NCBI RefSeq assembly: GCF_003071365.1 | Contig: NZ_CP028960.1 | Location: forward strand, 372,001-436,000 | Source: Methyloceanibacter sp. wino2 | GTDB lineage: Bacteria > Pseudomonadota > Alphaproteobacteria > Rhizobiales > Methyloligellaceae | Direction: 5' to 3' | DNA: 64,000 bases | In this document: piece by piece, positions 18,087 through 27,895 of the stretch | How positions within the stretch are numbered: the stretch's first letter is position 1 | Layout of the letters: every line of letters starts with the position of its first letter | Notes under the pieces: generated by a model | Database searches by the model: none | The model's input: only the letters and a program-made list of their open reading frames with translations | Told to the model about the DNA's origin: nothing | Program-made: the position numbers and the translations under genes

Positions 18087-18512
18087 CTAAGGGGCGGTGG
18101 GTTCGGGCGCGACCTCGAGCTCGACCTGAGCTGCGGTGCCTGCGCCGGAGTCCGTCACGGCGCCGGGAGCCGATCCCATGCCGGGTTTGGCCAGCGGCCA
18201 GCCATAGCCGAGCATCGCGAGCGCCAGCGCAATCACGAGACCGGCCGAGGCCGCGGTGATCTTGAATGTGCGCCAGGGCACCCAGAACCCATCTTCCACC
18301 GGCGGCGCGGCCACCTCGGAAATGTCGGCCTCTTCCCCTGCAAGGATTGCCTCGAACGCCGCCTCGAGCCGAGCGTGGGCGTGCTTAAGCGCCGTGACGC
18401 GGGCGTCCAGTACATCGTCCTGTTCCAGCACCTTGTCGATAGCGCGGGTCTGCTTCCGCGCCAGTTGACCATCCACATACGCCACCAAGAGTTCATCTGA
18501 GAGTTCGGTCAT
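18087..18512 (-). CDS. Anti-sigma factor, membrane-anchored
   Basis: A 141-residue protein with an N-terminal helical domain of the zinc-finger/ASD anti-sigma type (LSDELLVAYVDGQLARKQTR, without the zinc His/Cys set), one membrane helix (about 85-105, TAASAGLVIALALAMLGYG) and a short acidic periplasmic tail. Its ATG overlaps the stop of the sigma-factor gene (ATGA at 18509-18512), the standard arrangement for a sigma and its membrane-bound inhibitor. The inducing signal is unknown. The periplasmic part is under 40 residues, so the signal is likely proteolytic or relayed by another protein. Confidence 0.82.
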   Translation of the reverse strand: MTELSDELLVAYVDGQLARKQTRAIDKVLEQDDVLDARVTALKHAHARLEAAFEAILAGEEADISEVAAPPVEDGFWVPWRTFKITAASAGLVIALALAMLGYGWPLAKPGMGSAPGAVTDSGAGTAAQVELEVAPEPTAP

Positions 18513-19072
18513 GGTGAAGCTCTGTGTCCCTCGGGATATAGTGTTTCGACAATCGCGGCGGCCTGTGCCGGCGGACGATCGCTCAGCCGGTCCGCCAATG
18601 ACGTACTCATACGGATGAGACGCGCGGCGATCATCTCGGACGACACATCGAGGATCCGTCCCGCATCCTCGTGTTCAAATCCCTCGCCGTAGACGAGAAG
18701 AAGCGTCAGACGCTGCTGCGGCGGCAATGCGACTAGAAAATCGATCACGGGCTCGTCGCGAAAGCCCGGCTCCTCTTCGAGGTCAAACAAGGCGCCGAAC
18801 GCCACATCGTCGATCTTTGCCTGCACCATCGGATCGGATTCGCCGCTCAGCTCGTAGCGCCATTGGCGATAGACCTCGCTGAAGGCCCACACATCCAGCG
18901 CCGTGCCACGCTGATAGCGATGCTGTTCGGCCAGCATGTACTGCAGCGCTCGCTGTAACAGGCCGCGGCCCGCGCCGCGCCCGCCAGCGAGCACATCGGC
19001 AAAGCGCTGCAGCCTCGGGAGCATCGCCACAAGGCCCGGTCTTACGGAATCGTACAAATCTCGTGCGTGCAC
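18509..19072 (-). CDS. ECF-type RNA polymerase sigma factor
   Basis: A 187-residue protein with a sigma-70 region 4 helix-turn-helix near the C-terminus (FLVALPPQQRLTLLLVYGEG, then AGRILDVSSEMIAARLIRMS). The N-terminal half has region-2-like helices (LLQRALQYMLAEQHRYQR, ALDVWAFSEVYRQWR), though they are divergent. It is translationally coupled to the anti-sigma gene. The start is GTG 19072. A 6-bp palindrome (CCGGCG-AAA-CGCCGG, 19101-19115) sits about 30 bases upstream and could be part of its control region. Its regulon is unknown. Confidence 0.8.
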   Translation of the reverse strand: MHARDLYDSVRPGLVAMLPRLQRFADVLAGGRGAGRGLLQRALQYMLAEQHRYQRGTALDVWAFSEVYRQWRYELSGESDPMVQAKIDDVAFGALFDLEEEPGFRDEPVIDFLVALPPQQRLTLLLVYGEGFEHEDAGRILDVSSEMIAARLIRMSTSLADRLSDRPPAQAAAIVETLYPEGHRASP

Positions 19073-19248
19073 GCCTTAATCCCCGCAGCTTGGGTCGATG
19101 CCGGCGAAACGCCGGAGTCTTCCCAGCGAATCAAGAGGATACCATATTTCTCTGGCAACTTGGACGGGCACCGTTAACCTAACCCCCTTAGGAATGCTTG
19201 CGTCGCATGCCACTCTGCCTAATCGTTGCGCAGAAGGGGGAATTGTCG

Positions 19249-20310
19249 ATGACGGCCATAACCCGCGGCTCACAACCGGCGGAGAATACTGTTGCTGCGT
19301 CTTCTAAGGACCGCGGCGCGGCGGCGGCTGTCGATCCTTCGGCTGCCCGCCCTTCAGCCGTCAGTGCACGGACCACTGCGGATGTGACTGCCTCGAGCAA
19401 GGTTGCGATCCGCGGGCGGCTCGCGGAGCGCATGGCGCAGATCGCGAACAAGGCGGCAACGCAGCCACAAGCACAGCCCCCGACACAGTCGCCTCCCCCG
19501 CAACAAGCCGCAGCACCCGTAGCGGCTGCGCCCGCGGCTGCCACTCCCGCACCGCAGCCTGCGCCCCAACAAGCCACCAAGACAAAGCCTGAGAAGAAGC
19601 CTGCGAAGAAGGCGCTGCCCACCGGCTCTTGGATGGACAGGCTGAAGGCCGAGCATCAGTCGCTCGTGCGCAAGCTCCACGAACGTGTGCTCGATGCATC
19701 GCGGGAGCAATTGTTCTTCGTGCCGACAAAGGATCCCCAAGCGCTGTCGACGCTGACGATCGACAGTCCCAACCGGGCCTTCGGGCACGACTACCGACCC
19801 GTCCCCTGCCAAGTCTTCGACTGGGCGCTGGCGCAAGTGACCGAGGACCTGTCCGAGTTCACCTTTGTGGATTATGGCGCCGGCAAGGGCCGCGCTATGC
19901 TTCTGGCGGCCGAGCATCCGTTTGCCGCTGTCGCCGGCGTCGAATTCGCAGCCGAACTGCACGACAACGCGGAGATGAACATCGCCCAGTATCCGCGTTC
20001 CAGCATGCGGTGCCGGAATGTCGAATGCGTTCTTGCGGACGCGGTAGAGGTGGGGCCGCCCGACGGCGCCTCCGTGCACTTCTTCTTCAATCCGTTCGCG
20101 CGCGAAGTGTTTGCCGAGGTGCTGAACAATATCGTGATGGCGTATCGGATGACGCCGCGGCGGCTCTATCTCATCCTGGTCGACCCGATCGCGGCCGACC
20201 TGGTGGAAGCCAGCGGCGTCTTCGCACGCGTCGAGCCCTCGCAGATCGATGAGTTCAAGCTGAAGCTGCTCAGCCCCCACACCGTGGCGGTCTACCGCTC
20301 CTTGGCGTAG
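19249..20310 (+). CDS. Class I SAM-dependent methyltransferase with disordered N-terminus
   Basis: A 353-residue protein. Residues 1-125 are Ala/Pro/Gln/Lys-rich and low-complexity. The catalytic domain begins near 135. Motif I reads FVDYGAGKGRAMLLAAEHPF, motif II has VAGVEFAAELHD, and the motif IV region is SVHFFFNPF, where an NPF sequence matches methyltransferases that act on nitrogen or small molecules. It ends AVYRSLA. ATG 19249 is preceded by AAGGGGGA; an in-frame TTG at 19198 is less likely. A CtrA-like half site TTAACC lies at 19174-19179. The substrate is unknown. Confidence 0.78.
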   Translation: MTAITRGSQPAENTVAASSKDRGAAAAVDPSAARPSAVSARTTADVTASSKVAIRGRLAERMAQIANKAATQPQAQPPTQSPPPQQAAAPVAAAPAAATPAPQPAPQQATKTKPEKKPAKKALPTGSWMDRLKAEHQSLVRKLHERVLDASREQLFFVPTKDPQALSTLTIDSPNRAFGHDYRPVPCQVFDWALAQVTEDLSEFTFVDYGAGKGRAMLLAAEHPFAAVAGVEFAAELHDNAEMNIAQYPRSSMRCRNVECVLADAVEVGPPDGASVHFFFNPFAREVFAEVLNNIVMAYRMTPRRLYLILVDPIAADLVEASGVFARVEPSQIDEFKLKLLSPHTVAVYRSLA

Positions 20311-20340
20311 CGGCTTCCCTCTCCGAACGACAAAGCGACG

Positions 20341-21375
<1,035 letters not shown>

Positions 21376-21696
21376 TCAGAATTGTTTTTCTGGAATCCGG
21401 ACCGTGAGCCCGTCGAGCTCTTCGGTCAGTCTGATCTGACAAGAAAGGCGGCTCGAAGGACGAACATCGAACGCAAAGTCTAGCATGTCCTCTTCCATCG
21501 CCTCAGGCTCGCCCGTGGCCTCGCGCCAAGCCTCTTCGACATACACGTGGCATGTCGCGCAGGAACAGGCGCCGCCGCACTCGGCCGCAATCCCGCGCAC
21601 CGAATTCTTCACGGCGGCTTCCATCAAGGTCATGCCCGGTTCGGCTTCGACCGTGTTTTCTATTCCATCCGGTTGAATGAAGGTGACTTTGAGCAT
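21376..21696 (-). CDS. 2Fe-2S ferredoxin, adrenodoxin type
   Basis: A 106-residue ferredoxin. The cluster ligands are Cys40, Cys46 and Cys49 ([12 protein letters not shown]) and Cys87 (LSCQIRL), the C-x5-C-x2-C...C spacing of vertebrate-type ferredoxins. The length is normal. It heads a two-gene unit with the FNR and is the likely electron carrier between that reductase and a cytochrome P450 or iron-sulfur assembly. No partner gene such as a P450 or isc genes is nearby. Confidence 0.95.
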   Translation of the reverse strand: MLKVTFIQPDGIENTVEAEPGMTLMEAAVKNSVRGIAAECGGACSCATCHVYVEEAWREATGEPEAMEEDMLDFAFDVRPSSRLSCQIRLTEELDGLTVRIPEKQF

Positions 21697-21871
21697 GATG
21701 TAGGGAGGCTTGAAAACGGCTTTGCATTTCGGACTTCGGGCCTTCGGTGTCGATGATCACTGTGCCCGGCAGATTGCCCGATCCGGGATGTCCCTCCCGT
21801 AATCGGCCCGTGCTCTATAGGGCAATTGACCTGATGGCGCCAGAGCCATGCGACAAGAAGGCGTGGCACCT

Positions 21872-22273
21872 CTAAGGGCCGCGATCGTCACTCAGGTTCG
21901 CCACGAAGGCCGATGCTTCCTGGAGAGAGGCTTCCAGTTCCCCAATCTGCGCCGCGCGCACCTCGGGTGGAATATCCTCACGCAGCGCCTCGATATACTC
22001 GGCCGCCCGCGCCATGCGCCAAGCCCCGACCGCGCGGGCCGAGCCCTTGAGCGAATGGGCGGCATGGCACCAATCCTTGTGCGATGTGGCCGCGCGGAGT
22101 TGCTCCAGATACGACACCGACTGTGTGCAAAACAGCTCAAGGACCTCGCGCTCCAGCGCCTCATCCCCAAGCGTGTAGCGCGCCAAATGGGCCATATCGA
22201 CCGGCGCCTCCGACTCTTCACCGTCGACTGCCGATCCTACCGTACCGACCTGCTGCGCATGCTCACCAGCCAT
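21872..22273 (-). CDS. Hpt (histidine phosphotransfer) domain protein
   Basis: A 133-residue stand-alone Hpt protein. The phosphoacceptor is His73 in AAHSLKGSARAVGAW, inside a four-helix bundle that starts around residue 27 (HLARYTLGDEALEREVLELF) and ends with EASLQEASAFVANL. I chose ATG 22273, with GGAG 7 bases upstream. It would relay phosphate between a hybrid kinase and a response regulator. CckA in this window is a hybrid kinase, but its usual partner ChpT is a different fold, so a direct link is only a guess. Confidence 0.85.
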   Translation of the reverse strand: MAGEHAQQVGTVGSAVDGEESEAPVDMAHLARYTLGDEALEREVLELFCTQSVSYLEQLRAATSHKDWCHAAHSLKGSARAVGAWRMARAAEYIEALREDIPPEVRAAQIGELEASLQEASAFVANLSDDRGP

Positions 22274-22716
22274 AGCGGTGCTCCGTTGCGATGTTCCGCC
22301 TAAAATCCCGTTCTGCAACCGGACCTTGCCCCTGATTCCACGGCAAAACCAACAAGCGAGATGCAAATTTGTTGCATCAGGGCAACTGCTGTGTCCCTTG
22401 CGCAACTAAGAATTGATCCGCCCAAGGATCGGCAGGCACTTAACTATAGGCGATTCGCAGCACTGGCCTACGGAATTTTCTTTCTTTATAATGGGTTATT
22501 GGCCGTTAACCCAAGTAACCGATTCAGCTTTGTTTATCGCTAAGAATTCGTTAACGATGTTGGCATGAGGGGGAAAAAGCGTTGGGGACCTTCTGGTTAG
22601 ATAAGGCCAGATGAGAGGCGGTCCTCCCCGGACGCGATGCGCTGCCACTGGCGGTCTTTGTGTCGGACGGCAAAACTTCTCCTACTCTGAGTATCAAGTG
22701 GTGCGAGGAACGCGTA
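22274..22716. promoter_or_regulatory. Divergent control region upstream of the GPR-like gene
   Basis: These 443 bases contain a TATAAT hexamer (22488-22493), an inverted repeat GGGTTA / TAACCC around 22495-22513, and TTAAC motifs at 22506-22511 and 22551-22555 that resemble CtrA half sites. The region is AT-richer than its surroundings, as expected for promoters. No small gene is convincing. Confidence 0.35.
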
Positions 22717-25700
22717 ATGGCGCAGGAACAAGCGAAGTCGGCTCCGGAAAAGGAAGCATCCGACGAGAAGGATCAGACCAAGGGGCCGCTTGAGGCAATG
22801 ATGGGGGGCTCGTCCGACGACGATGTCGAGGACACGCCGACCCTGCCCCGACGCTCTTCTTTGGCGGACCGGCTCAAGGCCGAACAGCGTAGACGCGACG
22901 AGCCGCGCGGCGAAGCGGCTCAAAAGCGCGAAGAGCCGAAGGTCGAGTTCAAGGACCAGCCCAAGCCCCAGGCGACATCGCGGCCTCTCAAGACACCACA
23001 GGAGGACGCTGGCGCCGGAGACGCACCCGAGAGCGCAAGCACGGCCCCCTCGCCCAAGCATCTGGCCCGGACACGCCGGCCGGCCGGCCCGCCGCCGCAG
23101 CGCCGTCTGTCGGCCCCCGCCAATGACGACATCCCGTCCATCGGCGGTTTGATCTTCGCACTGCAGCAGCGTCCTGCCCGCACACCGTTTCTGATTGCGC
23201 TCGGCGCCTCGGTCGCTTGGTTCATCCTGGGCGGCTTCTTCGCCTTCGGCGTGATCTCCGATGCCAGCAGCACGGCCAGCGCGGTTCTTTCTTCGACGGC
23301 TGCCATCCTCGTCCCGATCATCATTTTCTGGTTCCTGGCCCTCCTCGTTTGGCGTGCCCAGGAACTGCGTCTCATGGCGTCCGCCATGACCGAGGTCGCC
23401 GTACGTCTGGCGGAGCCCGACAAGCTTGCGGAACAGTCCGTGGCCTCGGTCGGCCAGACCATCCGCCGCCAGGTCGCGGCGATGAACGACGCCATCTCGC
23501 GCGCCATCGGCCGCGCCTCCGAGCTCGAAGCCATGGTTCACAACGAGGTCGCCGCTCTTGAGCGCTCCTATGGCGAGAACGAGCTTCGGGTCCGGAATCT
23601 CATCAACGAACTGGCGACGGAGCGCGATGCGCTCACCAACAACAGCCAGCGCGTGAGCGAGGCCTTGAAGGGCGTGGGCGCGCAGATTTCCCGCGACATC
23701 GCCAATGCCAGCGGGTCGATCGACCAGCGCCTCTCCGAGCGCGGCACCCAGCTGACCGAACTCCTGGTCGCACGTTCCAACGAAGCCGCCGAGCAGGTCC
23801 ATCAGGCACAGACCAAGATCTCCGAGCAGGTGCCCGGCCTTATTGAGCGCATGACGAAGGAACAGGGCCGCCTCACCAAGATTATCGACGCCGCCACCAA
23901 GAACCTGACGTCGCTGGAAACCACCGTGACGGAAAAGACGACCCTTCTGGACAACACCATGAAGGACCGTACGGAAGCCCTTCAGACTTCGCTCTCGGAG
24001 CGCATCAAGGGGCTCGAGTCCACCGTCGCGGAAGGCGCCATCGTTCTCGACAAGACGATGAGCGAACGCACCGAAGCGTTGACCGCCGTCGTAGCCCAGA
24101 GCGCCGTCACGCTCGACAAGACGTTCGGCGACCACACCGAGACGTTCACCAATCTTGCTGCCGAAAGCGCCGTTGCGCTGGGACAGACATTTACCGACAA
24201 GACGAACGAACTGACGAACCTCTTGGCCCAAGGCGCCGTTGCGCTTGAGACGACCCTTGGTGAGAAGACCGAGGCTCTGTCCACGACCCTGACGGACAAG
24301 ACGCAAGCCTTCACGAACGTGGCTGCCGAGAGCGCCGTGACGCTCGACAAGATGCTCACGGACCGGACGGATACGCTGAATTCCGTCGTCGCCGAGAGCG
24401 CTGTCACGCTCGACAAGATGCTCACGGATCGGACGGATACGCTGAACTCCGTCATCGCCGAGAGCGCCGTTACGCTCGACCAGTCGCTGAGCGAGCGCAC
24501 CGCGGCCTTCACCAACGTGGTGGCCGAAAGCGCCGTCACCCTGGAGAAGACGCTTCAGGACAAGACCGACGGACTGACCAACATGGTCGCCGAGAGCGCG
24601 GTCACCTTCGAGAAGACGCTTGCCGATCGCACCGAGGCCCTGAACGCCACGGTCGCCGCCGGCACCGCGAAGCTCGGCGAGACGATCGCCCACCAGACAG
24701 AGGCCCTCACCGGCGTCGTCGCCCAAGGCGCGGTCAGCTTCGACCAGACGCTCCAGGAACGGACCGCCGGTCTTGCCGCTGCCGTCGAGGAGCAGACGTC
24801 GAAGGTCGACAAGACCCTCGCGGACCGCACGGCGCAGTTCACCTCCGCCGTCAATCAGGGCGCCATCGCGCTCGACAAGACGCTGGCGGAGCGCTCGGAC
24901 ACCTTCACCAAGCTGATCACCGGCCAGGCGGATGCCTTCACGCAGACGCTGCTCGACCGGGCGAAGGGCCTGGAAGCCTCGATCACCGAGCAGGCGCAGT
25001 CGTTCGACAAGGTCATGAACGAGCGCGCTCAGTACGTGATCAACGCCCTTGCGGAGCGTTTGAAGGTCATCGAGACCACGTTCGGCCAGAACACGGCCGA
25101 GACCGACAAGATGCTCGGCGAGCACACGCGCATGGTGGGTCAGGTCTTCTCGTCCCAGACCATGCAGCTCAACGAGGTCCTGGCGAACAACTCGCAGATG
25201 ATGCAGCAGACCGCCGAACAGGTCGGGGCGCAGTCCACCGAGGCTGTCAATATCCTGACCAATCAGACCGGCACGCTGCGTGAGGTCTCCCGCGGGCTGC
25301 TGGATCAGATCCATGGGCTGACTCAGCGTTTCGAGAGCCAGGGCCAGGCGATCCTCACGGCCGCCAAGGCGCTCGACTCGTCCAACGCCAAGATCGACTC
25401 GATCCTCGAGGGACGCCATCAGGCCATCATCTCGCTGCTCCATACGGTGAACACCAAGGCGACGGAACTCGACGGCATGATGCGGAACTACTCCGGCCTC
25501 ATGGAAAGCGCCCTCACCCAGGCGGAGGAACGGGCCAAGCAGATCACGACCTCCCTCGGCCACGAGACGGCCGGTCAGGTTCAGCAGACACTCGGCCAGA
25601 TCGAGAAGCTGCGCGAAGAGGCTCAGGCACATACCGCCCGCGCCGTCACCGACCTCAAGGGCAACTTCGAGACGGTCATCACGCAGGTCGGCCGCCAGCT

Positions 25701-26838
25701 CGAACAGATCCGTGGTCAGTTCGACAACACCTCGCGCGGCATGCGCGAACAGGCGCAGAAGACGGCGGTCGATCTCGACTCGCTCCGCCAGAACATGCAG
25801 GCGCGCTTGGACAGCATGCCCGAGCAGGCCGCGCAGGCGACCACGGCGATCCGCAAGGCACTCAACGATCAGCTGCGTGAAATCGAGTCGATGACGCCGA
25901 ACCTGACGCAAGCCGCATCGCAGGCCGCCGCCCAGGCTGCCACGGCGGCGGCAACGCAGGCGGCGAAAGAAGCTGCACGCCAAGCTGCAACGGAGGCCGC
26001 GACTCTCGCCGCTTCCGAGGCGGCAAGCCAGGCTGCAAAGGAAGCCGCATCCCGCGCGGCTTCCGAGGCGGCAAATCAGGCTGCTCAGTACGCCGCGACG
26101 CAGGCGGTTTCTCAGGCCAGCGCCCAGCCGGCTCCGTTTACAGCCGGTTCGTTTGCTGCGGCACCGACACCGACGCCTCCTGCGGCCGATCCGCTGGGTG
26201 CCGCGCCGCTTACGCTGAATCCCGACCCTTACGGTCAGCCTGCTCCGCAGCAGCCGGCCCCGCAGCAGCCCGCACCGGCTTCCTACGCGCCTCCCGCCGA
26301 GGAACCCCGGCCTGCGACTGACGACTACGGCCTGCCGCCAATGCCGCGCTTCGACGCTCACGGGCGCCAGGTGGCGGGCGGTCATGAAGCGACCGATCTG
26401 GACCAGGCCGCAGGCGGCTTGCCGCCGCAAATGTCAGGTGGTCAAAGCCGGCAGAGCTGGGCCCCGGCGGAACCCGAGCAGCGTGGCGGCTATGCCTCGA
26501 CGGGCGCCGGCCAGCTCCGCATCGACGAGCTCGCACGCTCGATCGATATCAGGACTGCTACGGAGGTCTGGTATCGCATGCGTGCCGGCGAACGGGGCGT
26601 GCTCGGACGGCACATCTACACCTACGAAGGCCAGGCTACGTTCGACGAGATCTCGAACCGCTACGATCGCGATCCCGAGTTCCGCAATACGGTCGACCGG
26701 TATGTCTCTGACTTCGAGCGGCTGCTGGCAGAAGCCGAGCAGTCCGATCCGGCCGGCAACATGCTGCAGAACTACCTGACGTCCGAGACCGGACGGGTCT
26801 ATCTCCTGCTTGCCCATGCGAGCGGCCGGCTGCGCTAG
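22717..26838 (+). CDS. Growth-pole-ring (GPR/RgsE)-like giant coiled-coil membrane protein
   Basis: A 1373-residue protein. Order: disordered charged N-terminus (1-150), two membrane helices (about 152-211), coiled coil (215-410), a run of 22-residue amphipathic repeats of apolipoprotein type (about 410-790, consensus near AESAVTLDKTLTDRTEALTN), more coiled coil, an Ala-rich helical segment (about 1063-1140), a Pro/Gln-rich linker, and a conserved C-terminal domain (about 1266-1373, LRIDELARSIDI to LTSETGRVYLLLAHASGRL). This architecture matches GPR of Agrobacterium and RgsE of Sinorhizobium, which form a ring at the growing pole and organise polar cell-wall synthesis. ATG 22717 has GAGGA 7 bases upstream. 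It is shorter than Agrobacterium GPR, mainly through fewer repeats. It implies polar or budding growth. Confidence 0.83.
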   Translation: MAQEQAKSAPEKEASDEKDQTKGPLEAMMGGSSDDDVEDTPTLPRRSSLADRLKAEQRRRDEPRGEAAQKREEPKVEFKDQPKPQATSRPLKTPQEDAGAGDAPESASTAPSPKHLARTRRPAGPPPQRRLSAPANDDIPSIGGLIFALQQRPARTPFLIALGASVAWFILGGFFAFGVISDASSTASAVLSSTAAILVPIIIFWFLALLVWRAQELRLMASAMTEVAVRLAEPDKLAEQSVASVGQTIRRQVAAMNDAISRAIGRASELEAMVHNEVAALERSYGENELRVRNLINELATERDALTNNSQRVSEALKGVGAQISRDIANASGSIDQRLSERGTQLTELLVARSNEAAEQVHQAQTKISEQVPGLIERMTKEQGRLTKIIDAATKNLTSLETTVTEKTTLLDNTMKDRTEALQTSLSERIKGLESTVAEGAIVLDKTMSERTEALTAVVAQSAVTLDKTFGDHTETFTNLAAESAVALGQTFTDKTNELTNLLAQGAVALETTLGEKTEALSTTLTDKTQAFTNVAAESAVTLDKMLTDRTDTLNSVVAESAVTLDKMLTDRTDTLNSVIAESAVTLDQSLSERTAAFTNVVAESAVTLEKTLQDKTDGLTNMVAESAVTFEKTLADRTEALNATVAAGTAKLGETIAHQTEALTGVVAQGAVSFDQTLQERTAGLAAAVEEQTSKVDKTLADRTAQFTSAVNQGAIALDKTLAERSDTFTKLITGQADAFTQTLLDRAKGLEASITEQAQSFDKVMNERAQYVINALAERLKVIETTFGQNTAETDKMLGEHTRMVGQVFSSQTMQLNEVLANNSQMMQQTAEQVGAQSTEAVNILTNQTGTLREVSRGLLDQIHGLTQRFESQGQAILTAAKALDSSNAKIDSILEGRHQAIISLLHTVNTKATELDGMMRNYSGLMESALTQAEERAKQITTSLGHETAGQVQQTLGQIEKLREEAQAHTARAVTDLKGNFETVITQVGRQLEQIRGQFDNTSRGMREQAQKTAVDLDSLRQNMQARLDSMPEQAAQATTAIRKALNDQLREIESMTPNLTQAASQAAAQAATAAATQAAKEAARQAATEAATLAASEAASQAAKEAASRAASEAANQAAQYAATQAVSQASAQPAPFTAGSFAAAPTPTPPAADPLGAAPLTLNPDPYGQPAPQQPAPQQPAPASYAPPAEEPRPATDDYGLPPMPRFDAHGRQVAGGHEATDLDQAAGGLPPQMSGGQSRQSWAPAEPEQRGGYASTGAGQLRIDELARSIDIRTATEVWYRMRAGERGVLGRHIYTYEGQATFDEISNRYDRDPEFRNTVDRYVSDFERLLAEAEQSDPAGNMLQNYLTSETGRVYLLLAHASGRLR
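23947..25080 (+). repeat. Tandem 66-bp (22-residue) coding repeats
   Basis: About 17 imperfect 66-base units encode 22-residue amphipathic helices with the pattern 'A.SAV.LDK.L.DRT..L..V'. The closest pair lies at about 24331-24462, where two units are nearly identical in DNA and protein. Such tracts can expand or contract by recombination, which would change the length of the protein's rod. Confidence 0.85.
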
Positions 26839-26896
26839 TCCCGCGCCACGACAAGATTAGCGGAGGCGAACCACACCGGTCCGGCTCCCCCAAAGG

Positions 26897-26938
26897 AAAA
26901 CCCCCTCCTCCATCTCCGGAGTGAGGGGGTTTTCTTTT
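26897..26938 (+). terminator. Strong Rho-independent terminator of the GPR-like gene
   Basis: CCCCCTC (26901-26907) pairs with GAGGGGG (26923-26929), an inner CTCC/GGAG stem continues past one bulged T, A-T pairs (AAAA/TTTT) flank the base, and the tract TTTTCTTTT follows. A TCCCCCAAA motif lies just upstream at 26886-26894. Confidence 0.93.
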
Positions 26939-27046
26939 GCCTTGCCTGCGTTGCACCTCTGGGCGCGGCCGCCGCAAACCTCGCGTGATCGGTGCGAGGC
27001 GGGGGGAACGCCCACGGGCCCGGCTACGTACTAGCCGGGTAACACG

Positions 27047-27865
27047 CTACCGGCGCTGAACGTTACCTTGCCGCGAGCCCCCGAACAGGAAGCTCGCCGG
27101 GTTGGCTTCGAACTTCTTGAGGACACGGTCCATGGTGGCCGCCGTCTGCCGGGCCTGCTGCATCGCAGCGCTGAAGTCCTGCATGCCCTTCTTTGCCTCG
27201 AGGGTCAGCTCGTCGAGGTTCTTGTCGAGCTTGGCGCTGATCTGCTTGAAGTCCTCCGCGCCGGATCGCAAATCGACGATCGCCTGCTCTATCTCCTGGT
27301 TCTTGCCTTCCAGCATGGAGGTGAACTCATCGACGTTCTTCATCGTATTGTTGATCTCTTGCTCGTTCGCGGCGATCAACGCGTCCAAGCGCTTGATAAA
27401 GGCATTCGCCGTATTGAGGGCAGCCGGCGCCGCGTCGAAGATACCAGCACCGGCCATCGGTGCCGCCTCGATCGTCGGGATGGGATGTTCATCGGTGGCC
27501 ACGAGCAGCGGCGAATCCGGGGAGCCCGGCGAAATCTCGACGCCGCTACCGCCGGCCAATCCCATGGACTTGATGGTCGCGAGCGAGTCCTCGCGGATCG
27601 GCGTGTTGTCGCTCACGCTGATCACCACACGGACTTTTCGTGCATCCTGCGGATCGAGCGCGAAGGACTGCACCTCACCGACCTTGATGCCGTTGAACCC
27701 GACGCGGGATCCCGTTGTCAGCCCAGCCACCGAGCTATCGAAGACGATCTGATAGCGGTTGCCGCCGCCGGCGATGTTCGCAACCCAGAACACAAAGATG
27801 AAGATGAGCGCGAGCGCGCCCAGGATGAAGCCGCCGATCATCAGGTAGTTGGCTCGAGTTTCCAT
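27047..27865 (-). CDS. mlaD: MlaD-family (MCE) lipid-transport protein
   Basis: A 272-residue substrate-binding component of an Mla-type lipid transporter. One N-terminal membrane helix (about 8-30) anchors it to the inner membrane; the MCE domain (about 38-120) contains FDSSVAGLTTGSRVGFNGIK, VGEVQSFALDP and SMGLAGGSGVEISPG. A long periplasmic helical tail follows (about 145-255). It is last in the order permease, ATPase, MCE protein, 30 bases after the ATPase gene. The complex moves phospholipids between inner and outer membranes. There is no mlaA, mlaB or mlaC here. Confidence 0.9.
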   Translation of the reverse strand: METRANYLMIGGFILGALALIFIFVFWVANIAGGGNRYQIVFDSSVAGLTTGSRVGFNGIKVGEVQSFALDPQDARKVRVVISVSDNTPIREDSLATIKSMGLAGGSGVEISPGSPDSPLLVATDEHPIPTIEAAPMAGAGIFDAAPAALNTANAFIKRLDALIAANEQEINNTMKNVDEFTSMLEGKNQEIEQAIVDLRSGAEDFKQISAKLDKNLDELTLEAKKGMQDFSAAMQQARQTAATMDRVLKKFEANPASFLFGGSRQGNVQRR

Positions 27866-27895
27866 CGGATCCTCTCAGAAAGAACCTGGCGCCGG

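Noticed and set aside
22597-26430. A 1277-codon open frame antisense to the GPR-like gene
   Set aside because: It mirrors the repeats of the real gene; high GC and codon bias keep antisense frames open. It has no membrane, catalytic or family pattern of its own, while the plus-strand protein has a clear architecture.
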